Assembly: GCF_018129385.1 (NCBI RefSeq) | Contig: NZ_JAFCLN010000001.1 | Location: 62,001 to 126,000 of the forward strand | Reading direction: 5' to 3' | DNA: 64,000 bases | Origin: Bradyrhizobium lablabi | Lineage (GTDB): Bacteria > Pseudomonadota > Alphaproteobacteria > Rhizobiales > Xanthobacteraceae | Shown: one piece after another, positions 32,645 to 40,180 of the stretch | Position numbering within the stretch: position 1 is the first letter of the stretch | Layout of the letters: every line of letters begins with the position of its first letter | Made by a program: the position numbers and the translations under genes | The notes under the pieces: model-generated | What the model was told of the DNA's origin: nothing | The model's database searches: none | What the model saw: the letters and a program-made list of their open reading frames with translations, nothing else

Positions 32645-32721
32645 TTCGTCGCGCCATGCGAGCAAACAAAACGCATGGCAATCTCTCATTTCGATCTCGA
32701 GAACCGCGGCAACGCTTGCCT

Positions 32722-32776
32722 TTGACATTCAAATTTTGAACGCTTACAAATTGAATAATCACGAACGATTGTTCAA
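32722..32776 (+). promoter_or_regulatory. Promoter with overlapping operator for the amidohydrolase/ABC operon
   Basis: A consensus -35 TTGACA (32722-32727) is followed after exactly 17 bases by TACAAA (32745-32750). Immediately downstream, across the expected transcription start, lies an inverted repeat TTGAATAATC-ACGAAC-GATTGTTCAA (32751-32776) with 9 of 10 arm bases paired. That position is typical for repressor binding. The amidohydrolase start is at 32816. Confidence 0.55.
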
Positions 32777-32815
32777 TAGGCGAACATTGTTGTCCGCCTG
32801 CGATGGGAGTGCAGT

Positions 32816-34507
32816 ATGAGTTCACGGGACTCGAGATCTGCCAGCTTGCGGGCAAGCGAGAGCATTTCATCCGGGCATCCCGACGCCATCTTCATCAACG
32901 GCAAATTCATCACGGCCGACGTCTCGTTCAGCGTTGCGAATGCGGTCGCCGTGCGCGGCGGACGTTTCCTCGCGGTCGGCTCGGCCGAAGACATCAGGTC
33001 GATGGCGGGACCCTCGACCACCATCGTCGATCTCAACGGCGCAACAGTGCTTCCCGGCCTGATCGACACGCACGCGCATGTCGAGCGGGCAGGGCTGCTG
33101 AAACATACGGTTCAGCTCAATGATGTCAGCACGGTAGCGCAGGCGCTGGCCCGTATATCCGAACACGCGGCGCAAATGCCGAAGGGGCGCTGGATTCGCG
33201 GCGGCCAATGGCACCCCATCTCGCAGCTTGCCGAAAAGCGCTTTCTCACCCGCGAGGAACTGGATCGCGCGGCGCCCAACAATCCGGTGTGCCTGCCGAT
33301 CGGCCATTTCACGCTTGTGAACTCGGAAGCGCTGGCGCTGGCGGGCATCACCAAGGACACGCCCGATCCGGACGGCGGCATCATCCATCGCGACAAGACG
33401 ACCGGCGAATGCAACGGCACGCTCGAGGAAGCGGCGGAAGACCTCGTTCACAATCTGCTGCCGGCCTGGTCGGAGGACGAGCAGGACGATCAGTTGAAAT
33501 ACGCGATGCAATATTTCAACGAGTTCGGCCTGACATCGGCGATCAGCGCCGCGGTCGATCCGGCCACCTTGCGGGCGCATCAGCGTGTGCGCCAGCGCGG
33601 GCAGGCAACCTTGCGCATCAGCGCGATGTATGCGCCGACCGGCGGCCTCAACCCGAGCATGACACTCGACGAATGGGAGCTGTTCTTCTCGCGGATCGGG
33701 GTGGCGTCGGATTTCGGCGATGATTGGTTGAGCTATTCGGGAGTCAAGCTTCAGATCGACGGCGGCATGACGCTGCGCACGGCCGCCATGCGCGACGGTT
33801 ACCCTGACGATCGCAACTACAAGGGCACGATCGTGATCGAGCCGGCCCGCTTCAATGCGCTGGTCGCCACCGCCAACAGGTATGGCTGGCGGGTTGGCGT
33901 TCACGCGGTCGGCGATGCCGCGATCGATACCGTGCTCGACGCCTATGAACTGGCGGATGCCGAGCGATCCATCAAGGGCCGCCGCTTCATCGTCATCCAC
34001 GGCAGCCTGATGCGCCGCGATCAGATGGAGCGCGCGCGAAAGCTGGACGTGCGGGTTGATGCGCAGACGTCGTTCCTGTGGGACAAGGCCGCCACCGTCG
34101 CGCGCTTCCTTGGCAAAGAGACCGCCGACCGCGCCTTCCCGATGCGGACGATGATCGACGTGATGGGACTGGACGCGGTCGCGCAAGGCACAGATTATCC
34201 GATCAATCTCGTCAATCCCTTCGTCAACATGTACGTCATGGTGACGCGCAAGGACAAGAACGGCGATGTCTTCGGCGCCGGTGAGCGGATTACGCGCGAG
34301 GAAGCCATCCGGCTCTATACGAGCTCGGCATCGCGCTATTCCTTCGCCGAGGAAAAGACCGGCACGATCGAGCCCGGCAAGTATGCCGATATGACGGTTA
34401 TCTCCGACGACATCCTGACGGTGCCGGAGGAAGCGATCAAGGATATCGTCGCCGTCAGAACCATTGTCGAAGGCAATACCGTCTTCGAGCGCAGGGCAGG
34501 CAAGTAG
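32816..34507 (+). CDS. YtcJ-like metal-dependent amidohydrolase
   Basis: A 563-residue amidohydrolase of the YtcJ/DUF-type group. It has an N-terminal beta-sandwich strand set (DAIFINGKFITADVSFSVANAVAVRGGRFLAVG) and the metal motif PGLIDTHAHVERAG (His86, His88). Later ligands are around VGVHAVGDAAIDTVLDAYE, RRFIVIHGSLM and QGTDYPINLVNP, with a C-terminal beta return (GTIEPGKYADMTVISDD). GGGAG precedes the ATG. It is the first gene of the operon that continues into the ABC importer, so it probably hydrolyses a C-N bond in the imported compound. Substrate unknown. Confidence 0.87.
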   Translation: MSSRDSRSASLRASESISSGHPDAIFINGKFITADVSFSVANAVAVRGGRFLAVGSAEDIRSMAGPSTTIVDLNGATVLPGLIDTHAHVERAGLLKHTVQLNDVSTVAQALARISEHAAQMPKGRWIRGGQWHPISQLAEKRFLTREELDRAAPNNPVCLPIGHFTLVNSEALALAGITKDTPDPDGGIIHRDKTTGECNGTLEEAAEDLVHNLLPAWSEDEQDDQLKYAMQYFNEFGLTSAISAAVDPATLRAHQRVRQRGQATLRISAMYAPTGGLNPSMTLDEWELFFSRIGVASDFGDDWLSYSGVKLQIDGGMTLRTAAMRDGYPDDRNYKGTIVIEPARFNALVATANRYGWRVGVHAVGDAAIDTVLDAYELADAERSIKGRRFIVIHGSLMRRDQMERARKLDVRVDAQTSFLWDKAATVARFLGKETADRAFPMRTMIDVMGLDAVAQGTDYPINLVNPFVNMYVMVTRKDKNGDVFGAGERITREEAIRLYTSSASRYSFAEEKTGTIEPGKYADMTVISDDILTVPEEAIKDIVAVRTIVEGNTVFERRAGK

Positions 34508-34547
34508 CAGCTCGAATTCGGAGACGGGCATCCGGAAGGAAGGGACA

Positions 34548-35348
34548 GTGAGCGAGAGGCTTGGATTCGATCACGTTACGAAAATCTTCGAGGCGCCCGG
34601 CAGCGATACCGGCTTCGTTGCCTTCGACGACATCACCCTCGAAGCCTCGCCTTCCGAATTCCTTGCGATCGTCGGTCCGTCCGGCTGCGGCAAGTCGACC
34701 CTCCTGAAGATGGCCGCCGGCCTGATGCCTCCCACCAGGGGTAGGGTTCTGCTCGATGGCAAGCCGGTGTTCGATCCGCCGCCCGGAGTGGTCTACCTGT
34801 TCCAGCAATACGCCAAGTCGCTGTTTGCGTGGCGCACGGTGATCGACAATGTGATGTTTCCGCTCGAAGCCGCGCCGCGCAGCCAGCGCAATGAGTTGCG
34901 CGAGAAGTGCAGGGATTATCTCAAGCAAGTGGGGCTCTCGGGCTTCGAGGACAGCTATCCCTGGCAACTATCCGGCGGCATGCAGCAGCGCGTTGCCATC
35001 GCGCGCGCGCTGGCTGCCGATCCCCAGGTTCTCCTGCTCGACGAACCCTTCAGTGCGGTGGACGCGCTCACCAGGATGGAATTGCAGTCGCTGGTGCTAC
35101 AGCTCTGGGAGCGCCGGAAATTCACCGCGATCCTGGTAACGCACGATGTGGAGGAGGCGATCTTCCTGGCCGATCGTGTTGCCGTACTCGGCGCCAAGCC
35201 GACCGCGCTGAAGGAGATCATCGACGTCGGCCTGCCGCGGCCGCGGGATCAGCTCACCACGCGCGAGGATCCGCGCTTCCTGAAGCTTCGCCATCATCTC
35301 ACCAGTTTGCTGCTGGCCAGGAACCCCGCTCATGTCGCAGCGGTCTGA
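34548..35348 (+). CDS. Nitrate/sulfonate/taurine-type ABC transporter ATP-binding protein
   Basis: A 266-residue SsuB/TauB-type ATPase with Walker A GPSGCGKST, signature LSGGMQQRVAIARAL and Walker B VLLLDEPFSAVD, followed by the switch VTHDVEEAIFLADRV. GTG 34548 is chosen because GGAAGGAAGGGA lies just upstream; the frame is open further up, but that would extend into the previous gene. It is the only ATPase gene for two permease/binding-protein pairs that follow, and overlaps the first permease by 17 bp. Confidence 0.92.
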   Translation: MSERLGFDHVTKIFEAPGSDTGFVAFDDITLEASPSEFLAIVGPSGCGKSTLLKMAAGLMPPTRGRVLLDGKPVFDPPPGVVYLFQQYAKSLFAWRTVIDNVMFPLEAAPRSQRNELREKCRDYLKQVGLSGFEDSYPWQLSGGMQQRVAIARALAADPQVLLLDEPFSAVDALTRMELQSLVLQLWERRKFTAILVTHDVEEAIFLADRVAVLGAKPTALKEIIDVGLPRPRDQLTTREDPRFLKLRHHLTSLLLARNPAHVAAV

Positions 35349-36102
35349 GGTCTATCGCACCAGCCTTCTCGGATTGCTGTCGCCGGCGATCGTGCTGTCG
35401 GTCTGGGAATCCGCGGGCGCGCTGGGCTGGATCAATCCGATCCTGCTGCCGCGGCCTTCGCAGATCGTCTGGTCGCTGGTCGAACTTGTCGCCGACGGCG
35501 CGGTGTTTCCGCCGCTGCTGTACACCATCGCGTTGTTCGTTGTCGGTTATGCGATCGCCAGCATTCTCGGCATCGCCATCGGAGTGGCGATGGCGACTTC
35601 GGAAACCCTTTACGGGCTTCTCGAACCGCTGGTGGAGATCCTGCGCCCGATCCCGAAATCCGCGCTGGTGCCGGTCCTTTTCCTGTTCCTCGGCATCGGC
35701 AAGACCACCATGATCACGGTGGTCGTGCTGGCCGCCGTGTTTCCCGTGCTGATCAGCACGTTCCAGGGCGTGCGCGGGCTCGATCCCGTACTGCTGGAAA
35801 CCGCGCGAACCTTCCAGGTTTCCCGGATGCGCACCATCTTCTCGATCATCCTTCCGGCTTCGCTGCCGATGATCCTTGCAGGCATGCGGGTGGCGCTAGG
35901 CCTCGGTCTTGTTCTTGTCATTCTCGCCGAAATGCTCGCTGGCGAGGACGGCATTGGTTTTCGTATCCTCGACCTTCAGCGCGCGTTCCAGATCCGCGAG
36001 ATGTTCGCCTGGATCTTTGTCCTGGTCGCGCTGGGCGGCGGGTTGATGATGCTTTTCGATCTCATCGAGAGGACCCTGGTGCCGTGGCGGGGCAAAACCT
36101 AG
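35332..36102 (+). CDS. ABC transporter permease (SsuC/TauC family), first copy
   Basis: A 256-residue inner-membrane permease with about six membrane segments. The ATPase-contact loop is TFQGVRGLDPVLLETARTFQVSRMRTIFSIILPASLPMILAGMR, diagnostic of the BPD-type permease family. It overlaps the ATPase gene and is followed 9 bp later by its binding protein. A second permease of the same family lies at 37087. Confidence 0.92.
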   Translation: MSQRSEVYRTSLLGLLSPAIVLSVWESAGALGWINPILLPRPSQIVWSLVELVADGAVFPPLLYTIALFVVGYAIASILGIAIGVAMATSETLYGLLEPLVEILRPIPKSALVPVLFLFLGIGKTTMITVVVLAAVFPVLISTFQGVRGLDPVLLETARTFQVSRMRTIFSIILPASLPMILAGMRVALGLGLVLVILAEMLAGEDGIGFRILDLQRAFQIREMFAWIFVLVALGGGLMMLFDLIERTLVPWRGKT

Positions 36103-36111
36103 GAGGGCTAC

Positions 36112-37068
36112 ATGCGTAAGGCGTTCATGATCGGTTTGGCTGTGCTGGGATTTTTCGTCCTGTCACCGCAACGTGCAACTGCGGCTGACCTCGAAAAGTT
36201 ACGCGTCAGCATCATCCCCATCAACGACGTGGCGCCGCTGTTCGTCGCCATTCAGAACGGCTATTTCCGCGATCTCGGGTTGGAGATCGACACCACGCCG
36301 TCGGCGGGCGGCGCGGCCGGCATACCCGGCCTGATCGGTGGCAGCTTCGACATCGTCTACGGCAATGTCGTCTCGGTGCTGCTGGCGTCCCAGCAGGGCC
36401 TCGACGTCAAGGTCATCGCGCCGGGCACCAAGGTGTCGGCCCGGGACACCGACACCACGCCGATTCTCGTCAGAAGCGATTCCGGTATCAAGAACGGCAA
36501 GGATCTCGAAGGCAAGAGCATCTCCGTCAACACGCGCAACAACGTGATCTGGCTCTATGCACGGGCCTGGATCAAGGCGACCGGCGGCGATCCGGACAAG
36601 GTCACCTTCAAGGAGATTCCGTTCCCGCAGGTCGAGGACGCGCTGCGCCAGGGGCGGGTCGATGCTTCCTTTCTGGTGGCGCCGTTTTCCATCGTGTCCC
36701 GCCAGAAGCCGGGCCTGACGGCGATTGCCAATCCCTATTCGGACATCCAGCTCGGCGTCGATGTTGGGCAGTACATCACGACCGGTAAACTGTTGTCGGC
36801 GAAACCGGAGACGATCAAGAAGTTTGTCGCGGGTTTGCGCAAGGGGGTTGAATGGTTCAACGCCAACCCGAGCAGCGACGCGCTTCTCACCATGATCAGC
36901 GGCTACACCAAGACGGACGCCTCGATCCTGAAATCGATCGCGCTGCCGGCCATGCCGCTCCATACCGATCTTCCACAGGTGAAGAAGACGATGGAGCTGA
37001 TGATCGAGAACAAGCTTCTCCCCGGACCGCTTGATCTCTCGAAAATCATCGATCCAATCGCGCTCTGA
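36112..37068 (+). CDS. ABC transporter substrate-binding protein (SsuA/THI5-like), first copy
   Basis: A 318-residue periplasmic protein with signal peptide MRKAFMIGLAVLGFFVLSPQRATA, then LRVSIIPINDVAPLFVAIQNGYFRDLGLEIDTTPSAGGAAGIPGLIGGSFDIVYGN. That is the SsuA/NMT1-type layout, in which a short N-terminal lobe recognises the ligand. GGAGGG precedes the ATG. It is clearly paralogous to the binding protein at 37932, which shares the AGGAxGIPGLxGGSxDI core and the spacing of later motifs. The pair probably recognises related but different ligands. Confidence 0.9.
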   Translation: MRKAFMIGLAVLGFFVLSPQRATAADLEKLRVSIIPINDVAPLFVAIQNGYFRDLGLEIDTTPSAGGAAGIPGLIGGSFDIVYGNVVSVLLASQQGLDVKVIAPGTKVSARDTDTTPILVRSDSGIKNGKDLEGKSISVNTRNNVIWLYARAWIKATGGDPDKVTFKEIPFPQVEDALRQGRVDASFLVAPFSIVSRQKPGLTAIANPYSDIQLGVDVGQYITTGKLLSAKPETIKKFVAGLRKGVEWFNANPSSDALLTMISGYTKTDASILKSIALPAMPLHTDLPQVKKTMELMIENKLLPGPLDLSKIIDPIAL

Positions 37069-37086
37069 GGAACGGAACGCCAAGGG

Positions 37087-37905
37087 ATGTCGGTGGTAGG
37101 CACATTGGAGGGCGCCTCGTCAAAACCGAGCGCCGCCGGATCGATCCGGCGGCGGCTGGGACCGCGCCTATACGGCGTGCTTCTGATCGCCGCCATCTTG
37201 CTGTTCTGGGAAGTCTCATCGCGGCTCGGCTGGATCGTCAGCGCCTACTGGCCGCCGGTGACGAAGATCCTGTGGGCTGCGATTTCGCAGCTCGGGGGAG
37301 GCGACATTCTGGTGTCGCTCGCGGCGACCTTGCGCAGGGCCCTGACCGGATATGCGATAGGTTCGGTCCTCGGCATTGCGCTCGGCATCCTGCTCGGCAA
37401 GAGCAAGGTGCTCCGCATAGCGCTGTTGCCGCTGATCGAGATCGTGCGCCCGATTCCGACGCCGGCGGTGATCCCTCCGCTGATCCTGTTCCTCGGCGTC
37501 GATGATGCGCTCAAGATATTTGCGATTTCCCTCGCGACGTTCTTTCCCGTCTTCACCAACACCTTTGCCGGCGTCGCCACTGTCGATGACACGCTGATCC
37601 AGACGGCACGCACGTTTCGAACCAGTTGGGCGCGAACGCTGCTGAGGGTAGTCCTTCCGGCTACGCTGCCCGCCATCGCTGCCGGCCTGCGCACGGCCAC
37701 AAGCCTTGCGCTGGTGGTCGCCGTGGTGTCGGAGATGGTCGCCGGCTCGAGCGGCATCGGCTACTACCTGGTCGAGATGCAGTACGCGCTGCGGCCCGAT
37801 TTGATGTATGCGGCCGTCATGTACCTCGCCATCACCGGCTATGCCGTCAACCGGCTGTTCCTCGTGCTGGAAGCGCGCCTGATCCCCTGGATGGGAAAAA
37901 CCTGA
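37087..37905 (+). CDS. ABC transporter permease (SsuC/TauC family), second copy
   Basis: A 272-residue permease. It has a short charged N-terminus, about six membrane segments, and the contact loop TFAGVATVDDTLIQTARTFRTSWARTLLRVVLPATLPAIAAGLR. It is homologous to the first permease of this operon but has an N-terminal extension and its own sequence, so the duplication is not recent. It uses the sole upstream ATPase unless one is supplied from elsewhere. Confidence 0.92.
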   Translation: MSVVGTLEGASSKPSAAGSIRRRLGPRLYGVLLIAAILLFWEVSSRLGWIVSAYWPPVTKILWAAISQLGGGDILVSLAATLRRALTGYAIGSVLGIALGILLGKSKVLRIALLPLIEIVRPIPTPAVIPPLILFLGVDDALKIFAISLATFFPVFTNTFAGVATVDDTLIQTARTFRTSWARTLLRVVLPATLPAIAAGLRTATSLALVVAVVSEMVAGSSGIGYYLVEMQYALRPDLMYAAVMYLAITGYAVNRLFLVLEARLIPWMGKT

Positions 37906-37931
37906 CACGTTTGGTCGAAGCAGGAGACAAG

Positions 37932-38867
37932 ATGTTTGTCGTCGCACGTGGCATCGTTTGCGCATTATTGATCGTATGCTCGGTGCCATGCCGGGCGGCC
38001 GAGCCGGCAACGCTTCGCGTTAGCGTCATTCCGACATCCGTCCTCGCGCCGCTCTATGCCGGCATCAAGTACGGGTATTTCAAGGAAGAAGGCCTGAACA
38101 TCGATCTTGCCCCGACCGCCGGCGGCGCAATCGGAATTCCCGGCCTGGTCGGAGGCTCCTATGATATCGCCTTCAGCAACAATGTCTCCGCGCTTTCCGC
38201 CGTTGCGCAAGGCATCGACGTGCAATTGCTGGCCCCGTTCCCCGAAGGCGCGGCCGACGAAACGGCCGTCATCGCGCGCAAGGGCGAGGGCATCAAGACC
38301 GGCCGCGACCTCGCGGGCAAGACCGTTGCCGTCAACACCAACCGGAACGTGATCTGGCTGTATGTCCGCGAATGGATCCGCAAGACCGGCGGCGATCCCG
38401 CCCAGGTAACGTTCCGCGAGGTCGCCTTTCCCCAGATGATCGACGCGCTCAAGCAGAAGCAGATCGACGCGGCCTTCCAGATCAATGTGTTCGTCATCGC
38501 CGCCGGCAAGGACCCGGCGCTCGAAATCGTCTCTTTTCCGTATCGGGAAGTGCAGCCGAAGGTGCAGCCGTCGCAGTTTCTTGCGACGCGCAAGTTCATC
38601 GAAGGCAACAAGGACAAGGTCGCCCGTTTCCTGAAAGCGCTGAAACGCGGCAATGAATGGTTCGACGCGCATATCGGCAAGGACGAGCTGTTCAGCCTGG
38701 TGGCCGAATTCACAAAACTTCCCGAGGCCGTCGTCAGGGAGATGAAGTTCCAGCCCGTCGCGAAGAAGGTGGACGCCGACGAACTGGAGAAGACCAGGGA
38801 TTTGATGAAGCGGGAAGGGCTACTGAAAGCGGACGTGGATGTGAAGAAAATGATCTACGCCGAGTAA
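37932..38867 (+). CDS. ABC transporter substrate-binding protein (SsuA/THI5-like), second copy
   Basis: A 311-residue periplasmic protein with signal peptide MFVVARGIVCALLIVCSVPCRA and mature start AEPATLRVSVIPTSVLAPLYAGIKYGYFKEEGLNIDLAPTAGGAIGIPGLVGGSYDIAFSN. The ATG at 37932 follows AGGAGACAAG; the frame is open upstream but only inside the permease gene. Paralogous to the binding protein at 36112. Differences in the loop after the GGSYDI motif suggest altered ligand choice. Confidence 0.9.
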   Translation: MFVVARGIVCALLIVCSVPCRAAEPATLRVSVIPTSVLAPLYAGIKYGYFKEEGLNIDLAPTAGGAIGIPGLVGGSYDIAFSNNVSALSAVAQGIDVQLLAPFPEGAADETAVIARKGEGIKTGRDLAGKTVAVNTNRNVIWLYVREWIRKTGGDPAQVTFREVAFPQMIDALKQKQIDAAFQINVFVIAAGKDPALEIVSFPYREVQPKVQPSQFLATRKFIEGNKDKVARFLKALKRGNEWFDAHIGKDELFSLVAEFTKLPEAVVREMKFQPVAKKVDADELEKTRDLMKREGLLKADVDVKKMIYAE

Positions 38868-38917
38868 TCGACCGCGGCGCCGGCCAATAATTAGAGAATA
38901 ACAGGGAGCGCAGCCCA

Positions 38918-39793
38918 ATGACACGATTCAGGTCGCATCGCAGGCCATGGCAATGGCCGGGAAAACAGAAAATCGCATTCTCGATCGGTATGGCCTTCGA
39001 GGCTTTTGACTTCCAGTCCCAATACCGGACGCGCGACACGCCCGGCAAGGTAAACCCGCTGTCGCTTTCCTACGCCGAATACGGCGCAAAGGTCGGCGGT
39101 TGGCGGCTGCTCGAACTGTTCGACGAGTTCGGCATCAAGTCGCATATCTCGACCAATGGTCTGGCGGCGCAGCGTCATCCGGAGTTTCTGTCCACCGCGG
39201 TCAAGGAAGGGCACGAGGTCGTCGGACATGGCTGGGTGAACGACCGGATGTTCTCCTCGGACAATCCGGAGGCCGAGCGCAAGGACATCAAGGACACCAC
39301 CGAAGCGATTGAAAAAGCAACAGGCGCGCCGCCGATGGGCTGGGCAAGTCCGGGCGCAAGCCCGACCTCCAATACGTTCGGACTGCTATGCGAAACAGGC
39401 TACGGCTGGTGCGGCGACGACGCCAGCGACGACATCCCGTTCGTGGAGAAGGTCGGCAACAAATCGCTGGTGATCCTTCCGCAGACCAACGCCCAGCACA
39501 ACGACATGCAGATTTTCCTCGGCCCGAAGAATCCGCCATCGATCATCTGGGAAGGATTCAAGCAGTCGTTCGATCTGCTGTATCGCGAGGGCGGCGAGGG
39601 ACATCCCGGCTGGACGGAAATCATCCTGCATTGCCACATCGGCGGCCGTCCGATCCTGAACGACACCATCAGGCAATGCCTCGACTACGTCAGGAGTCAC
39701 GATCAGGTCTGGTGCACCACCAGGAACGAGATCGCCAAATGGGCGACCGTCATGGATGGACGGCAGGAGCAGCCGGCCCAGCGCGCCGGCTGA
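38918..39793 (+). CDS. PuuE-like polysaccharide-deacetylase-fold hydrolase
   Basis: A 291-residue NodB-fold protein. The metal-binding Asp-Asp and HxxxH of classic deacetylases are not present: the corresponding segments read IAFSIGMAFEAFDFQ and GHEVVGHGWVNDRM. This matches the PuuE (allantoinase-type) branch, which hydrolyses cyclic amides without the usual metal site. GWASPGASPTSNTFGLLCETGYGWCGDDASDDIPF is a typical family segment. In this operon with two amidohydrolases it probably opens a ring amide, which is an inference. It is not a Nod-factor gene. Confidence 0.85.
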   Translation: MTRFRSHRRPWQWPGKQKIAFSIGMAFEAFDFQSQYRTRDTPGKVNPLSLSYAEYGAKVGGWRLLELFDEFGIKSHISTNGLAAQRHPEFLSTAVKEGHEVVGHGWVNDRMFSSDNPEAERKDIKDTTEAIEKATGAPPMGWASPGASPTSNTFGLLCETGYGWCGDDASDDIPFVEKVGNKSLVILPQTNAQHNDMQIFLGPKNPPSIIWEGFKQSFDLLYREGGEGHPGWTEIILHCHIGGRPILNDTIRQCLDYVRSHDQVWCTTRNEIAKWATVMDGRQEQPAQRAG

Positions 39794-39802
39794 AGTACGT
39801 TC

Positions 39803-40144
39803 ATGCCTCACCTTGTGATCGAATATTCCAGTGACGCATTAGGTGAAGCCGGAGTCGCCAGTTTGATGGAACGGCTGTTTCAGGCTGCATCGCAAACCGG
39901 CGTGATGAAGCCGGAGGACATCAAGGTGAGGGCACGCAGCTATGACGATTTTCTGGTCGCCGGCCGGAAAGACAGTTTTGTGCACCTCTCCGTATATCTG
40001 CTGGCGGGAAGGACGTCGGAGCACAAGGTGAAGTTAAGCGAGCAGCTTCGGTCAACCATGGTGGAGCTGTGCCCGGACGTTGTCAGCTTGAGCGTCGATA
40101 TCAGGGATATGGATCCGGTCGCCTACAAGAAACGCCTGAAATGA
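39803..40144 (+). CDS. 5-carboxymethyl-2-hydroxymuconate isomerase-like tautomerase
   Basis: A 113-residue protein of the CHMI branch of the tautomerase superfamily. After Met removal Pro1 would be the catalytic base (PHLVIEYSSDALGEAG). The segment KVRARSYDDFLVAGRKDSFVHLSVYLLAGRT matches the CHMI family, as does the length. It lies 9 bp after the PuuE-like gene. It would tautomerise a muconate-type ring-cleavage product, which fits a pathway with an aromatic ring-opening dioxygenase nearby. Confidence 0.88.
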   Translation: MPHLVIEYSSDALGEAGVASLMERLFQAASQTGVMKPEDIKVRARSYDDFLVAGRKDSFVHLSVYLLAGRTSEHKVKLSEQLRSTMVELCPDVVSLSVDIRDMDPVAYKKRLK

Positions 40145-40180
40145 TCCTGCGTGCGATCGGGCAGTAAGGGAAGGAAGAAC

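Noticed and set aside
32069..32728. A fusion of the ACMSD-like protein with a 220-residue N-terminal extension
   Set aside because: The extension is an out-of-frame reading of the RidA-fold gene. The normal amidohydrolase start MRVIDTHHHF at 32068 overlaps the RidA stop.
32867..34531. A 554-codon minus-strand open frame
   Set aside because: Antisense to the YtcJ-like amidohydrolase; composition is that of a shadow frame and there is no ribosome-binding site.
38918..39793. NodB-like Nod-factor deacetylase
   Set aside because: The catalytic Asp-Asp and HxxxH motifs are absent and no nod genes surround it; the sequence fits the PuuE-like branch.
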